Assembly (NCBI RefSeq): GCF_019645875.1
Contig: NZ_CP081000.1
Location: 2,170,001 to 2,234,000 of the forward strand
From: Mycolicibacterium senegalense
Lineage (GTDB): Bacteria; Actinomycetota; Actinomycetes; Mycobacteriales; Mycobacteriaceae
Reading direction: 5' to 3'
Length of the DNA stretch: 64,000 nucleotides
The number at the start of each line of letters is the position of its first letter. The first letter of the stretch is position 1. Positions 47,973 to 57,566 of this stretch are shown in pieces. Both the position numbers and the translations under genes were made by a program. The notes under the pieces were generated by a model, which was not told the DNA's origin, did no database searches, and was given only the letters and a program-made list of their open reading frames with translations.

Positions 47973-47990
47973 GGCGGGGGTATCCCCGCC
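47973..47990 (+). promoter_or_regulatory. rplU leader hairpin GGCGGGG-GTAT-CCCCGCC
   Basis: A perfect 7-pair stem with a tetraloop in the about 120-base leader of rplU. Ribosomal protein operons are often controlled through such leaders; L21 leaders are known in other phyla. A regulatory role here is inference. Confidence 0.4.
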
Positions 47991-48057
47991 ACCCAAGACC
48001 CGCGCACGCACCGACCGGTAGCGCGCGCCCGCAGAGAGCAGCAGAGCAGAGGACACG

Positions 48058-48369
48058 ATGGCGACATACGCAATCGTCAAGACCGGTGGCAAGCAGTACA
48101 AGGTTGCCGCCGGTGACGTGGTGAAGGTTGAGAAGCTCGACGCCGAGCCCGGCGCGTCGGTGTCGCTGCCCGTGGCCCTGGTGGTCGACGGCGCGAACGT
48201 CACCAGCAAGGCTGATGACCTGGCCAAGGTCGCCGTCACCGGCGAGGTGCTCGAGCACACCAAGGGCCCCAAGATCCGTATCCACAAGTTCAAGAACAAG
48301 ACCGGCTACCACAAGCGCCAGGGGCACCGTCAGCAGCTGACCGTGCTCAAGGTCACCGGCATCAAGTAG
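48058..48369 (+). CDS. rplU: 50S ribosomal protein L21
   Basis: A 103-residue protein beginning [20 protein letters not shown], the L21 signature, and ending with [20 protein letters not shown] followed by QQLTVLKV. It binds 23S rRNA near L20. rpmA follows after 13 bases, the near-universal L21-L27 pairing, and then obg. Ortholog of Rv2442c. Confidence 0.98.
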   Translation: MATYAIVKTGGKQYKVAAGDVVKVEKLDAEPGASVSLPVALVVDGANVTSKADDLAKVAVTGEVLEHTKGPKIRIHKFKNKTGYHKRQGHRQQLTVLKVTGIK

Positions 48370-48382
48370 GAGGCGTTCAGAC

Positions 48383-48649
48383 ATGGCACACAAGAAGGGC
48401 GCTTCCAGCTCTCGTAACGGTCGCGAATCCGCAGCACAGCGGCTCGGCGTCAAGCGTTTCGGCGGCCAGGTCGTCAAGGCGGGCGAGATTTTGGTGCGGC
48501 AGCGCGGTACTCATTTCCACCCCGGCGTGAACGTCGGCCGTGGCGGCGACGACACCCTGTTCGCGCTGGCTCCCGGTTCGGTGGAGTTCGGTTCCAAGCG
48601 CGGCCGCAAGCACGTGAACATCGTTCCCGTGCCGCGCCCGGAGGCCTGA
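48383..48649 (+). CDS. rpmA: 50S ribosomal protein L27
   Basis: An 88-residue protein: [20 protein letters not shown] then [16 protein letters not shown], the conserved L27 N-terminus. Its tail reaches the peptidyl transferase centre. There is no N-terminal cleavage extension of the Firmicutes kind. It is cotranscribed with rplU and separated from obg by a 90-base spacer that folds into a long hairpin. Confidence 0.98.
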   Translation: MAHKKGASSSRNGRESAAQRLGVKRFGGQVVKAGEILVRQRGTHFHPGVNVGRGGDDTLFALAPGSVEFGSKRGRKHVNIVPVPRPEA

Positions 48650-48661
48650 GACCAAGAGGAT

Positions 48662-48732
48662 TCTCCGCGAATGTGAAGCAGCTGCGAGTTCTCGATAGGA
48701 CTATCGCGATAGCTTCACATTCGACGGAGAGG
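48662..48732 (+). promoter_or_regulatory. Long hairpin covering the obg ribosome binding site
   Basis: TCTCCG (48662-48667) pairs with CGGAGA (48725-48730), and CGAATGTGAAGC (48668-48679) pairs with GCTTCACATTCG (48712-48723), giving an 18-pair stem with a single bulged A at 48724. The loop has an inner dyad (GATAG-GAC-TATC). The obg ribosome binding site GGAGAGG (48726-48732) lies mostly inside the right arm, so folding would limit obg translation. Confidence 0.65.
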
Positions 48733-48739
48733 ATGTCCG

Positions 48740-50188
48740 ATGCCACGGTTTGTCGACCGCGTCGTCATCCATGCGAGTGCGGGAAATGGCGGCCACGGCT
48801 GCGCGTCGGTGCACCGCGAGAAATTCAAACCCCTCGGCGGTCCTGACGGCGGCAACGGTGGTCGCGGCGGCAGCATTGTGCTCGTCGTCGATCCTCAGGT
48901 GCACACGCTGCTGGACTTCCACTTTCATCCCCATGTCGTCGCGCCCTCCGGCAAGCAGGGTGCAGGCAGCAATCGGGACGGCGCCGCCGGCGAAGACCTG
49001 ATCGTGCGCGTGCCCGACGGCACGGTGGTGCTCGACGAGAACGGCCGGATGCTGGCCGACATGGTCGGTGCCGGTACCCGCTTCGAGGCCGCGCAAGGCG
49101 GTCGCGGTGGCCTGGGCAATGCGGCGCTGGCCTCGCGGGCCCGCAAGGCTCCTGGCTTTGCCCTGCTGGGCGAAAAGGGCCAGACCCGCGATCTCACTCT
49201 CGAACTCAAGACCGTCGCCGATGTGGGCCTGATCGGCTTTCCGTCGGCCGGTAAATCGTCTCTGGTGTCGACCATCTCGGCCGCCAAACCCAAAATCGCC
49301 GACTATCCGTTCACCACTCTGGTGCCCAACCTCGGCGTGGTATCGGCCGGCGACAACACCTTCACCGTCGCCGACGTCCCGGGCCTGATTCCCGGAGCGT
49401 CCGAGGGCCGGGGTCTCGGACTGGACTTTTTGCGGCACCTCGAACGCTGCGCTGTGCTGGTGCATGTCGTGGACTGCGCCACCATGGAACCCGGTCGCGA
49501 TCCGATCTCCGACATCGAGGCGCTCGAAGCCGAACTGGCCGCTTACACGCCGACCCTGCAGGGAGACTCCACCCTGGGCGATCTGGCGTCGCGCCCACGG
49601 GCAGTGGTGCTCAACAAGATCGACGTCCCCGATGCTCGCGAGCTGGCGGACTTCGTGCGGGAAGAGGTGGCCGAGAGGTTCGGCTGGCCGGTGTACGAGA
49701 TCTCCACAGTCAGCCGTGACGGGTTGCGCCCGTTGATCTTCGCCCTGTGGGAGATGGTCAAGGCCTATCGCGACGCTCAGCCCGCTGTGGTGCCGAGGCG
49801 TCCGGTGATTCGGCCGATCGCCGTGGACGAGAGCGGATTCACCGTCGAGACCGACGGGTACGGCGGGTTCATCGTGCGCGGTACCCGGCCCGAGCGCTGG
49901 ATCGCCCAGACCAACTTCGACAACGACGAGGCCGTCGGTTACCTCGGTGACCGGTTGGCGCGCCTGGGCGTCGAGGACGAGCTGTTGAAGCTCGGCGCCA
50001 CGCCCGGCTGCGCCGTGACCATCGGTGACATGACCTTCGACTGGGAGCCGCAGACCCCGGCCGGTGTCGACATGCCGATGACGGGCCGTGGCACCGACAT
50101 TCGGCTTGAGCAGACGGACCGGACCGGTGCCGCCGAACGCAAGGCTGCCCGACGGGAGCGCCGCCAGCCCGGTAGCGAGGACGCGTGA
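48740..50188 (+). CDS. obg: Obg GTPase (ribosome assembly and growth control)
   Basis: A 482-residue protein with the three Obg parts. The Gly-rich N-terminal domain has [14 protein letters not shown] and [13 protein letters not shown]. The G domain (about residues 160-340) has [19 protein letters not shown] (Walker A), [20 protein letters not shown] and NKID. The C-terminal OCT domain and a charged tail ([20 protein letters not shown]) follow. It binds the 50S subunit and couples GTP/ppGpp levels to ribosome assembly. Its stop overlaps the proB GTG by 4 bases. Ortholog of Rv2440c. Confidence 0.98.
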   Translation: MPRFVDRVVIHASAGNGGHGCASVHREKFKPLGGPDGGNGGRGGSIVLVVDPQVHTLLDFHFHPHVVAPSGKQGAGSNRDGAAGEDLIVRVPDGTVVLDENGRMLADMVGAGTRFEAAQGGRGGLGNAALASRARKAPGFALLGEKGQTRDLTLELKTVADVGLIGFPSAGKSSLVSTISAAKPKIADYPFTTLVPNLGVVSAGDNTFTVADVPGLIPGASEGRGLGLDFLRHLERCAVLVHVVDCATMEPGRDPISDIEALEAELAAYTPTLQGDSTLGDLASRPRAVVLNKIDVPDARELADFVREEVAERFGWPVYEISTVSRDGLRPLIFALWEMVKAYRDAQPAVVPRRPVIRPIAVDESGFTVETDGYGGFIVRGTRPERWIAQTNFDNDEAVGYLGDRLARLGVEDELLKLGATPGCAVTIGDMTFDWEPQTPAGVDMPMTGRGTDIRLEQTDRTGAAERKAARRERRQPGSEDA

Positions 50189-51285
50189 GCGTTCATCGCG
50201 AGGCGATTCGCACCGCCCGCAGCGTCGTCGTCAAGATCGGTACCACCGCACTGACCACCCCCACGGGTGTGTTCGACGCGGGGCGGCTCGCGGTGCTGGT
50301 CGAGGCGATCGAAAGCCGGATGAGAGCTGGCTCCGATCTGGTGATCGTGTCCTCGGGTGCCATCGCCGCCGGTATCGAACCGCTCGGGCTCTCCAGGCGC
50401 CCAACGGATCTGGCCACCAAGCAAGCCGCCGCCAGTGTGGGGCAGGTGGCTTTGGTCAACGCGTGGAGTTCGGCGTTCGCCGTCTACAGCCGCACGGTCG
50501 GCCAAGTGTTGCTGACCGCCCACGACATCGCGATGCGGGTGCAGCACAACAATGCCCAACGCACTCTGGACCGGTTGCGGGCCCTGCATGCGGTGGCGAT
50601 CGTCAACGAGAACGACACCGTGGCCACCAACGAGATCAGGTTCGGTGACAACGACCGGCTTTCGGCGCTGGTGGCCCAGCTGGTCGGCGCCGATGCACTG
50701 ATCCTGCTGTCCGACATCGACGGCCTCTACGATTCTGATCCGCGAAAAGGTAACGCGCGCTTCATTCCCGAGGTGGCCGCCCAGGGAGACCTCGACGGCG
50801 TGGTGGCCGGTGGTGGCAGTCATCTGGGTACCGGTGGGATGGCCTCGAAGTTGTCGTCGGCCCTGCTGGCCGCCGATGCGGGTGTGCCGGTACTGCTGGC
50901 CGCCGCGGCCGATGCCGCTGCGGCCTTGAGCGATGCCTCGGTGGGCACGGTGTTCGCGCCGCGGCCCGAGCGGATGTCGGCGCGGCGGTTCTGGGTTCGC
51001 CACGCCGCGGAGTCACACGGGGCATTGACCCTCGACGACGGCGCGGTGCGCGCGGTGGTCAAACAGCGGCGCTCACTGCTGCCGGCGGGGATTACCGAGG
51101 TCAGCGGCCAGTTCCACGGTGGCGACGTGGTGGATCTGCGGGGGCTTGACGGGCGGACGGTCGCACGCGGCGTGGTGGCCTACGAGGCGTCGGAACTGGC
51201 TGCGATCATCGGCCGCTCCACGCCGGATCTGCCGGCCGAGCTGCGCCGCCCAGCGGTGCATGCCGACGATCTGGTCGCCATCTAG
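50185..51285 (+). CDS. proB: Glutamate 5-kinase
   Basis: A 366-residue enzyme with a GTG start overlapping obg. [20 protein letters not shown] opens the amino-acid-kinase domain; [20 protein letters not shown] and [20 protein letters not shown] form the substrate sites. The C-terminal about 90 residues are a PUA domain ([20 protein letters not shown]). It phosphorylates glutamate, the first step of proline synthesis; proA, the second step, is 8 kb downstream. Ortholog of Rv2439c. Confidence 0.97.
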   Translation: MSVHREAIRTARSVVVKIGTTALTTPTGVFDAGRLAVLVEAIESRMRAGSDLVIVSSGAIAAGIEPLGLSRRPTDLATKQAAASVGQVALVNAWSSAFAVYSRTVGQVLLTAHDIAMRVQHNNAQRTLDRLRALHAVAIVNENDTVATNEIRFGDNDRLSALVAQLVGADALILLSDIDGLYDSDPRKGNARFIPEVAAQGDLDGVVAGGGSHLGTGGMASKLSSALLAADAGVPVLLAAAADAAAALSDASVGTVFAPRPERMSARRFWVRHAAESHGALTLDDGAVRAVVKQRRSLLPAGITEVSGQFHGGDVVDLRGLDGRTVARGVVAYEASELAAIIGRSTPDLPAELRRPAVHADDLVAI

Positions 51286-51286
51286 C

Positions 51287-51335
51287 GATTTGGGTGCACC
51301 TAGCGGCGCGTGCCGCCGGTGAACGCACCCAAATC
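51287..51335. terminator. Bidirectional terminator between proB and the sirtuin gene
   Basis: GATTTGGGTGC (51287-51297) pairs perfectly with GCACCCAAATC (51325-51335), with an inner hairpin CGGC-GCGT-GCCG. It starts right after the proB stop and overlaps the last codons of the convergent sirtuin gene, so it can serve both strands. Confidence 0.7.
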
Positions 51336-52151
51336 ACTGAGCTCGCCGGCCAACAGCGCCAATATCTCCGAACAGCCCGCTTCGACCTTGACCGCGGCCA
51401 GGTCGTCACCGCGGGTGGGGCCGCGGTTGACGATCCCCACCGGGATCGCGTGGGCAGCGGCATGCCGCACGAATCGGTAGCCGGAATACACGGTCAGCGA
51501 AGACCCGGCCACCAGCAGTGCGTCGGCCTCGTCCACCATCGAATACGCCTGCTCGACACGGTCTTTGGGGACACTTTCGCCGAAGTAGACGATGTCGGGC
51601 TTCAGCATGCCCCCGCAGGCCGGGCAGTCGACGATGACGAACGAGTCGGTTTCGCGGACCACGGCGTCGGCGTCGGGCGCTACCGCGATGCCGCCGACCG
51701 ACTCGGCGCGTTCGTAGAAACCGGGATTGGCCGCCTCCAACCGGGCAGCCAATTCGGCACGGCCCATGGTCGCACCGCAGTCCAGACAGATCACCTGCGC
51801 GTAGGTGCCGTGCAGGTTGACCACCGAACGGCTGCCTGCCTTGCTGTGCAGCAGGTCCACGTTCTGGGTGATCAGTCCGGTCACCACACCGGCGGCTTCC
51901 AGCGTGGCCAGGGCCCGGTGTCCGGCGTTGGGCTCGGTTTCGTCCATATGCCGCCAGCCGACGTGGTTGCGGGCCCAGTACCGCTGCCGGAACTGCGGAT
52001 CGGAGGTGAACTGCCGGATCGTCATCGGATTGCTGGGCGGGGAGTCGGGCCCGCGGTAATCCGGGATGCCCGAGTCGGTTGACATCCCGGCCCCGGTCAA
52101 CACCGCGACGCGGCGTCCCTGCAGCAGGGCGACGAGTTCGGGAGCGTCCAC
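51300..52151 (-). CDS. Sir2-family NAD-dependent protein deacylase
   Basis: A 283-residue sirtuin with a GTG start. The NAD site is VLTGAGMSTDSGIPDYRGPD, the catalytic region is TQNVDLLHSKAG with HGTY, and the zinc ribbon uses CLDCG and CPACGG. VAGSSLTVYSGYRFV and NRGPTRGDDLA complete the fold. It removes acyl groups from protein lysines and consumes NAD. It belongs to a class of actinobacterial Sir2 proteins distinct in sequence from CobB. The cysteine hydrolase gene lies 22 bases upstream on the same strand, with nadE divergent beyond it. Confidence 0.93.
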   Translation of the reverse strand: MDAPELVALLQGRRVAVLTGAGMSTDSGIPDYRGPDSPPSNPMTIRQFTSDPQFRQRYWARNHVGWRHMDETEPNAGHRALATLEAAGVVTGLITQNVDLLHSKAGSRSVVNLHGTYAQVICLDCGATMGRAELAARLEAANPGFYERAESVGGIAVAPDADAVVRETDSFVIVDCPACGGMLKPDIVYFGESVPKDRVEQAYSMVDEADALLVAGSSLTVYSGYRFVRHAAAHAIPVGIVNRGPTRGDDLAAVKVEAGCSEILALLAGELSDLGAFTGGTRR

Positions 52152-52173
52152 CCTCGCCAGGATAGGCCGCCCG

Positions 52174-52713
52174 TCAGTCCAGGCATTTGGCGGCGGGCAC
52201 GATCTCGGCGCTCATGTTGCGCCGCATCATCTCCAGGGCGGCCTCGCCCAGGCCGGCATCGATGTGCGCCACTGCGTCGGAGGGAATCACCACGTCGAGA
52301 TGCCGCACGTATGCGTCCAGCGCGCTGTAGAGGATGCACTGTTCGGTGACCTGGCCGGCCAGGATCACCCGCCGGGTTTCCAACCGGCCCAGCAGGTACT
52401 CCAATGCCGTCGCATAGAACACGCTGTGGCGCACCTTGGTCAGCAGCAGGCAACCGTCCGCGGGCACGATCGGGCGCACCAGGTCCGGGTGCTCACCGGT
52501 CAGCGCGGCCTCGACGATGTCGCTGAACTGGGCGGTGAAGTCGCCGTAGTTGTCGTTGACGTAGATCAGGTCGACGTCTTCGCGTCCCCGCGCGGCCTCG
52601 ATCAGCCCGACCAGCGGATCGATGATCGCCGCCACATTGGGCGCCAGCAACTCGGCGTCTTCGTGTCGATAGGTGTTGAGCATGTCTACGACCACGAGTG
52701 CGGTATCGCTCAT
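52174..52713 (-). CDS. Isochorismatase-family cysteine hydrolase
   Basis: A 179-residue protein of the isochorismatase/nicotinamidase fold. The catalytic triad is visible: Asp in ALVVVDMLNTY, Lys in LLTKVRHSVF and Cys in GQVTEQCILYSA. The DxHxxxH metal-binding pattern of nicotinamidase PncA is absent, so nicotinamide is not the likely substrate. The family includes ureidoglycolate-, biuret- and N-carbamoyl-type amidases. It is divergent from nadE, 57 bases apart, and ends 22 bases upstream of the sirtuin gene start on the same strand. Confidence 0.9.
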   Translation of the reverse strand: MSDTALVVVDMLNTYRHEDAELLAPNVAAIIDPLVGLIEAARGREDVDLIYVNDNYGDFTAQFSDIVEAALTGEHPDLVRPIVPADGCLLLTKVRHSVFYATALEYLLGRLETRRVILAGQVTEQCILYSALDAYVRHLDVVIPSDAVAHIDAGLGEAALEMMRRNMSAEIVPAAKCLD

Positions 52714-52770
52714 GCGTCAATTGGTACCCACTGGCCCGATCTTGACACTTTTCGGGTCACAATGGGCGTG

Positions 52771-54822
52771 ATGGACTTCTACAGCGCCTATCGACACGGT
52801 TTCGCGCGGGTTGCCGCCTGCACTCACCACACAGCGCTGGCGGATCCGCCGGCGAACGCTGAATCGGTGCTCCGGTTGGCGCAGGCCTGCCACGACGACG
52901 GTGTGGCCGTCGCGGTGTTCCCCGAGTTGACGTTGTCGGGGTACTCGATCGACGACATCGTCATGCAGGATGCGCTGCTGGACTCGGTGGAGCAGGCACT
53001 CATCGAAATCGTCGCGGCCTCGGTGGTGTTGACACCGGTCCTGGTGGTGGGCGCACCGCTGCGGTACCGGCACCGGATCTACAACACTGCGGTGGTGATC
53101 CACCGGGGTGCGGTGTTGGGCGTGGCACCCAAGTCCTACCTGCCGACGTATCGAGAGTTCTACGAGCACAGGCAGATGGCAAGCGGCGCCGACGTTCGCG
53201 GCACCATCCGGGTGGCCGGTGCCGAGGTACCGTTCGGTCCGGACCTGCTGTTCGTCGCCTCCGATGTTCCGGGGCTGGTGCTGCACGTCGAGATCTGTGA
53301 GGACATGTTCGTGCCGGTGCCGCCCAGTGCGCAGGCCGCGCTGGCCGGCGCGACGGTGCTGGCCAATCTCTCGGGCAGCCCGATCACGGTCGGCCGCGCC
53401 GAAGACCGTGCGCTGCTGGCCCGTTCGGCCTCATCGAGGTGCCTGGCCGCCTATGTGTACGCCGCGGCCGGCGAGGGGGAGTCGACGACGGACTTGGCGT
53501 GGGACGGCCAGACGATGGTCTGGGAGAACGGGCTGCTGCTCGCCGAGAGCGAGCGCTTTCCGCGCGGTGAACGACGCTCGGTGGCCGACGTGGACCTGGA
53601 GTTGCTGCGGTCGGAACGCCTGCGGATGGGTACTTTCGACGACAACGCCGGACAGCATGGCGCCCAAGTGGATTCGTTCCGCCGCATCGAGTTCCAGCTC
53701 GATCCGCCGACCGACGACATCGGTCTGCTGCGTGAGGTCGAGCGGTTCCCGTTCGTTCCGGCGGATCCGACACGGCTGCAACAGGATTGCTACGAGGCCT
53801 ACAACATCCAGGTCTCCGGGTTGGAGCAACGACTGCGGGCGCTGAACTACCCCAAGGTGGTCATCGGCGTGTCCGGCGGTCTGGATTCCACGCATGCCCT
53901 GATTGTGGCCGCGCGGGCGATGGACCGGGAAAACCGGCCGCGCAGTGACATTCTCGCGTTCACCCTGCCCGGTTTCGCCACCGGTGACCGGACCAAGAAC
54001 AACGCTATCCGATTGAGCCACGCCCTTGGTGTGACGTTCGAAGAGATCGACATCAAGCAGACCGCCCAGTTGATGCTCACCGAGATGGATCACCCGTTCG
54101 GCCGCGGTGAAAAGGTCTACGACGTCACGTTCGAGAACGTGCAGGCCGGGTTGCGCACCGACTACCTGTTCCGGTTGGCCAACCAGCGCGGCGGCATCGT
54201 GCTGGGCACCGGCGACCTGTCCGAGCTGGCGCTGGGCTGGTCGACCTATGGGGTCGGTGACCAGATGTCGCACTACAACGTCAACGGCGGCGTGCCGAAA
54301 ACCTTGATCCAGCACCTGATCCGGTGGGTGATCTCGTCGGGGCAGTTCGGCTCCGAGGATTCCGAGGTCAACGAGGTGTTGCAATCGGTGCTGGACACCG
54401 AGATCACCCCGGAGCTGGTACCCACCGGGGAGGACGAGGAGATCCAGAGCAGCGAGGCCAAGGTGGGTCCTTATGTGCTGCAAGACTTTTCGTTGTTCCA
54501 GGTGCTTCGGTACGGTTTCCGCCCGTCCAAGGTGGCGTTTCTGGCCTGGCATGCCTGGCATGACGCGGCCCTTGGGGACTGGCCGGCCGGGTTTCCCGAG
54601 GACAAGCGCCCGGCATACTCGCTCGAAGAGATCCGGCATTGGCTGCAGGTGTTCGCGCAGCGGTTCTACTCGTTCTCCCAGTTCAAGCGTTCGGCGCTGC
54701 CCAATGGCCCCAAGGTGTCGCACGGCGGTGCCCTGTCGCCCCGCGGGGATTGGCGGGCGCCCTCGGACATGTCGGCGCGGATCTGGCTCGACGAGATCGA
54801 GCGGAACATCCCCGAGCGGTAG
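52771..54822 (+). CDS. nadE: Glutamine-dependent NAD(+) synthetase
   Basis: A 683-residue two-domain enzyme. The N-terminal glutaminase (nitrilase fold) shows the Glu in [11 protein letters not shown], the Lys in [13 protein letters not shown] and the Cys in [10 protein letters not shown]. The C-terminal synthetase has the P-loop [20 protein letters not shown]. Ammonia is channelled between the two. It makes NAD from deamido-NAD. The ATG at 52771 was chosen because [20 protein letters not shown] equals the known start of the M. tuberculosis enzyme; the frame is open much further upstream, through the divergent gene, by chance. Confidence 0.97.
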   Translation: MDFYSAYRHGFARVAACTHHTALADPPANAESVLRLAQACHDDGVAVAVFPELTLSGYSIDDIVMQDALLDSVEQALIEIVAASVVLTPVLVVGAPLRYRHRIYNTAVVIHRGAVLGVAPKSYLPTYREFYEHRQMASGADVRGTIRVAGAEVPFGPDLLFVASDVPGLVLHVEICEDMFVPVPPSAQAALAGATVLANLSGSPITVGRAEDRALLARSASSRCLAAYVYAAAGEGESTTDLAWDGQTMVWENGLLLAESERFPRGERRSVADVDLELLRSERLRMGTFDDNAGQHGAQVDSFRRIEFQLDPPTDDIGLLREVERFPFVPADPTRLQQDCYEAYNIQVSGLEQRLRALNYPKVVIGVSGGLDSTHALIVAARAMDRENRPRSDILAFTLPGFATGDRTKNNAIRLSHALGVTFEEIDIKQTAQLMLTEMDHPFGRGEKVYDVTFENVQAGLRTDYLFRLANQRGGIVLGTGDLSELALGWSTYGVGDQMSHYNVNGGVPKTLIQHLIRWVISSGQFGSEDSEVNEVLQSVLDTEITPELVPTGEDEEIQSSEAKVGPYVLQDFSLFQVLRYGFRPSKVAFLAWHAWHDAALGDWPAGFPEDKRPAYSLEEIRHWLQVFAQRFYSFSQFKRSALPNGPKVSHGGALSPRGDWRAPSDMSARIWLDEIERNIPER

Positions 54823-54932
54823 ACGCCGCTGTGACCTGGCCAGATGGCCGTGCCCACCCAATTTACGACGCAAAAAATTGACAAGCTAACCTTCTGGCTC
54901 ACATTGCCGCGCTAATGTGCGGCGGGTCACAG

Positions 54933-54963
54933 CCCGGCGCTGCCGGGCGCCGGGTCGAGGAGG
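54933..54963 (+). promoter_or_regulatory. Hairpin next to the ribosome binding site of the exported hydrolase gene
   Basis: CCCGGCGC (54933-54940) and GCGCCGGG (54947-54954) form a perfect stem with a 6-base loop. The ribosome binding site GAGGAGG (54957-54963) follows within 3 bases and decides the TTG start at 54969. Confidence 0.5.
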
Positions 54964-54968
54964 TTGCG

Positions 54969-57566
54969 TTGGCTGCTGCGAAGTACGTCGGTCGGGTAGG
55001 GGGATTGGCGGTCGCGCTGGGGGTCGGGTCTGCTGTCGTTCTGGGTGGCCAGGCGCTGGGTACTCCGCTCGCCTCGGCGGCGCCCGGGTCGGGTGAGGCA
55101 TCGTCGGAGTCGGCGTCGGCCCCTGCCACCCACAAGGGACCGGTCAAGGACCGGCAGAGCGCACGCTCGCTGCGGCAGGCCGCGGTTCGGGCGGCGACCA
55201 AGGATCGCGCGGCCAAGCTCGGCGAGTCCGGCCGTCATCGCGTCAGCGCGACCACGCCGAAGTCCGATGTCGCGCAGTCGATCACCGACCGACTGTCGGA
55301 GGCGCAGAGCAAGGTCGACGCCCGCCTGACCCGTCACCGCAACGGCAGCTCCGAACCGGACACTGCCGGCACGGACGTTTCCCCGACGCCTGAGGCGGCC
55401 AAGCCTCAGGCGAGCCCCAAGGCCGTCGAGAGCCCGGTCGACGTACCCGATGCGGAACCGGAAGCCATCGCGACGGCCAAGACCGTGCAAGCAGCCCCGG
55501 CTCCGGCGCGGAACCTGATCGAGACCGTGGTCAACGACATCGCCAGGACGCTGGCCGGGAACTCGCCGGCCGCGCCCGCGACCGATTCGCCCGCCGAGTG
55601 GGTGCTGCTGGCCGCCGCGCGCCGGGAGTTCGCCACGGCCGCCGTCTCACCGTCACTGTCCGGCACCGGTGGTATCACCGCGGCCCCGTCCGTCGGCATC
55701 ACCGACGGCATCATCCACGGCACGACCGGAGCGACGAGCACAGGCGGGCTACCGCTCACCTACACCGTGATCGGCGACCCGAGCGCGGGTGGCAAGGTGC
55801 GGCTCGACTCGGCCGACGGCACCTTCACGTTCCTGCCGTACGCGACCGTCGTCGACAGCGGGGGCGCGGAGAAGTTCACCGTCCTGGTCGCCGAAACCAC
55901 GGCGTTCGACGCTGCGCTGCAACAGATCCCGATCGTAGGCTCGTTTGTGCCGCAGATGCTGGTGATCGTGCACCAGATGCCGGTGGTGAGCGATCTGCTG
56001 GCCCCGCTCATCGGCGAGGCCGAGGTGGTGGACGTCAACGTCGACGTCGGTGCGCTGGCACCGGCGGGCACCCCGGTGGCCTACACCGTCAACGTGACGT
56101 CCTTCGACGGCACGCCGATCAGCATGAACTGGTTCCCGGCATCGGGCCTTCAGGCCGGAGATGAGGCCCCGACGATCTTCAGCGGCGCCGGCTTGTCGAG
56201 CGCGGGTGACACCGATCCGTACACCGGCGGCCCCACCGGTGTCGGCACGTTCCGGGACAACGGTTACAACGTCGTCACCTGGGATTCCCGCGGCGAGCAC
56301 GCTTCGGGCGGGCTCCTGCAGCTGGACAACCCGTTCTTCGAGGGACGCGATGCCTCGGCGATGATCGACTACGTCGCCAAGCGACCCTTCACACAACTCG
56401 ACGGCGCCAACGATCCGCGCATGGGCATGGTCGGCGGCTCGTACGGCGGCGGCATCCAGTGGGTGACAGCGGCAACGGACAACCGGGTCGATGCGATCGT
56501 CCCGACGATCTCGTGGAACTCCCTGAACAGCTCGCTGTATCCCAACGAGGCGTTCAAGACGTCGTACGCGGCGCTTCTGCTGTTGTCGCTGGTGACGAGC
56601 GGTGCGAACATCAACAACCAGCTCTACGGCGGCATCTTCACCGGTGCGCTGCTCGGCGTTCTCACCCCCGAACAGCAGGCTCTGCTGGCGAGCAGTGGCC
56701 CGACCGCCCTGGTGAACAAGGTCACCGCCCCGACGCTGATCATCCAGGGCACCGTCGACGTGTTGTTCCCGCTGCAGCAGGCGATCGACAACGCCACGAT
56801 TCTGGACGCCAACGGTGTGCCGGTGAAGATGGTCTGGTTCTGCGGCGGCCACGGCAACTGCGAGACCCCGCCCGGGGACAGCGCCGAGATGGTCCAGACC
56901 GCGACACTGAGCTGGCTGGACTCCTACGTCAAGCACAAGGGCGAGGAGGTGGACGACGGTCTACCCAAGTTCCAGTGGATCGACCAGAACGGCGACCACT
57001 ACACGTCAGACCTGCTGCCGTCCGACCCCGGTTTCACCGGGACTCCGGTGAACGCGTCAGGCGACGGCGGACTGTTGGGCATCGTCCCGATCCTCGGCGG
57101 TTCCGGGCCGGGCGCGGCGGGCATTCCGTTCGGGCTCGGTGACGGCACCAAAGCCACCAACGCGGTGAACACCACGGTCACCGCCCCGTCGGGCACTGCC
57201 ACGCAGATCGTCGGCGCGCCCGAGCTGACCATGACGTATTCCGGTATCGGCACCAGCCGTCACGTCTACGCCCAGATCGTCGACGACCAGACCGGCCAGG
57301 TGATCGGCAATGTGGTCACCCCGATTCCGGTCACCCTCGACGGCCGGGAGCACACCGTGACCATCCCGATGGAGGCCGTGGCCTACACGCTGGAACCGGG
57401 GCACACCGCCACGGTGCAGATCACCAGCTCGGCCACGCCGTTCCTCAACGTCACCCAGTTCGGCGTCATCAACATCTCCGGTGTGCAGGTGGTGTTCCCG
57501 ACCGTGGGGGCCGGTGCCAACGCGCAGCCGGCGGCGGACGCCGCGGAGGATCTGGTCAGCGTCTAG
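54969..57566 (+). CDS. Large exported S15/CocE-type alpha/beta hydrolase
   Basis: An 865-residue protein. A TTG start at 54969 is chosen because GAGGAGG is 5 bases upstream and the product begins MAAAKYVGRVGGLAVALGVG, a familiar mycobacterial signal start. Residues about 40-200 are Ala/Arg/Pro-rich and probably disordered. A VCBS/cadherin-like segment (about 235-370) contains GLPLTYTVIGDPSAGGKVRL. The hydrolase core has GMVGGSYGGGIQW (catalytic Ser) and WFCGGHGNCETP (possible His). The C-terminus resembles the jelly-roll of X-Pro dipeptidyl peptidases. It likely acts at the cell surface on an ester or peptide; the substrate is unknown. It overlaps the convergent enoyl-CoA hydratase gene by 4 bases. 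Confidence 0.85.
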   Translation: MAAAKYVGRVGGLAVALGVGSAVVLGGQALGTPLASAAPGSGEASSESASAPATHKGPVKDRQSARSLRQAAVRAATKDRAAKLGESGRHRVSATTPKSDVAQSITDRLSEAQSKVDARLTRHRNGSSEPDTAGTDVSPTPEAAKPQASPKAVESPVDVPDAEPEAIATAKTVQAAPAPARNLIETVVNDIARTLAGNSPAAPATDSPAEWVLLAAARREFATAAVSPSLSGTGGITAAPSVGITDGIIHGTTGATSTGGLPLTYTVIGDPSAGGKVRLDSADGTFTFLPYATVVDSGGAEKFTVLVAETTAFDAALQQIPIVGSFVPQMLVIVHQMPVVSDLLAPLIGEAEVVDVNVDVGALAPAGTPVAYTVNVTSFDGTPISMNWFPASGLQAGDEAPTIFSGAGLSSAGDTDPYTGGPTGVGTFRDNGYNVVTWDSRGEHASGGLLQLDNPFFEGRDASAMIDYVAKRPFTQLDGANDPRMGMVGGSYGGGIQWVTAATDNRVDAIVPTISWNSLNSSLYPNEAFKTSYAALLLLSLVTSGANINNQLYGGIFTGALLGVLTPEQQALLASSGPTALVNKVTAPTLIIQGTVDVLFPLQQAIDNATILDANGVPVKMVWFCGGHGNCETPPGDSAEMVQTATLSWLDSYVKHKGEEVDDGLPKFQWIDQNGDHYTSDLLPSDPGFTGTPVNASGDGGLLGIVPILGGSGPGAAGIPFGLGDGTKATNAVNTTVTAPSGTATQIVGAPELTMTYSGIGTSRHVYAQIVDDQTGQVIGNVVTPIPVTLDGREHTVTIPMEAVAYTLEPGHTATVQITSSATPFLNVTQFGVINISGVQVVFPTVGAGANAQPAADAAEDLVSV

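Noticed and set aside
52174..52713. Nicotinamidase (PncA) for the cysteine hydrolase
   Set aside because: The catalytic Asp, Lys and Cys are present, but the DxHxxxH metal-binding motif of PncA is missing.
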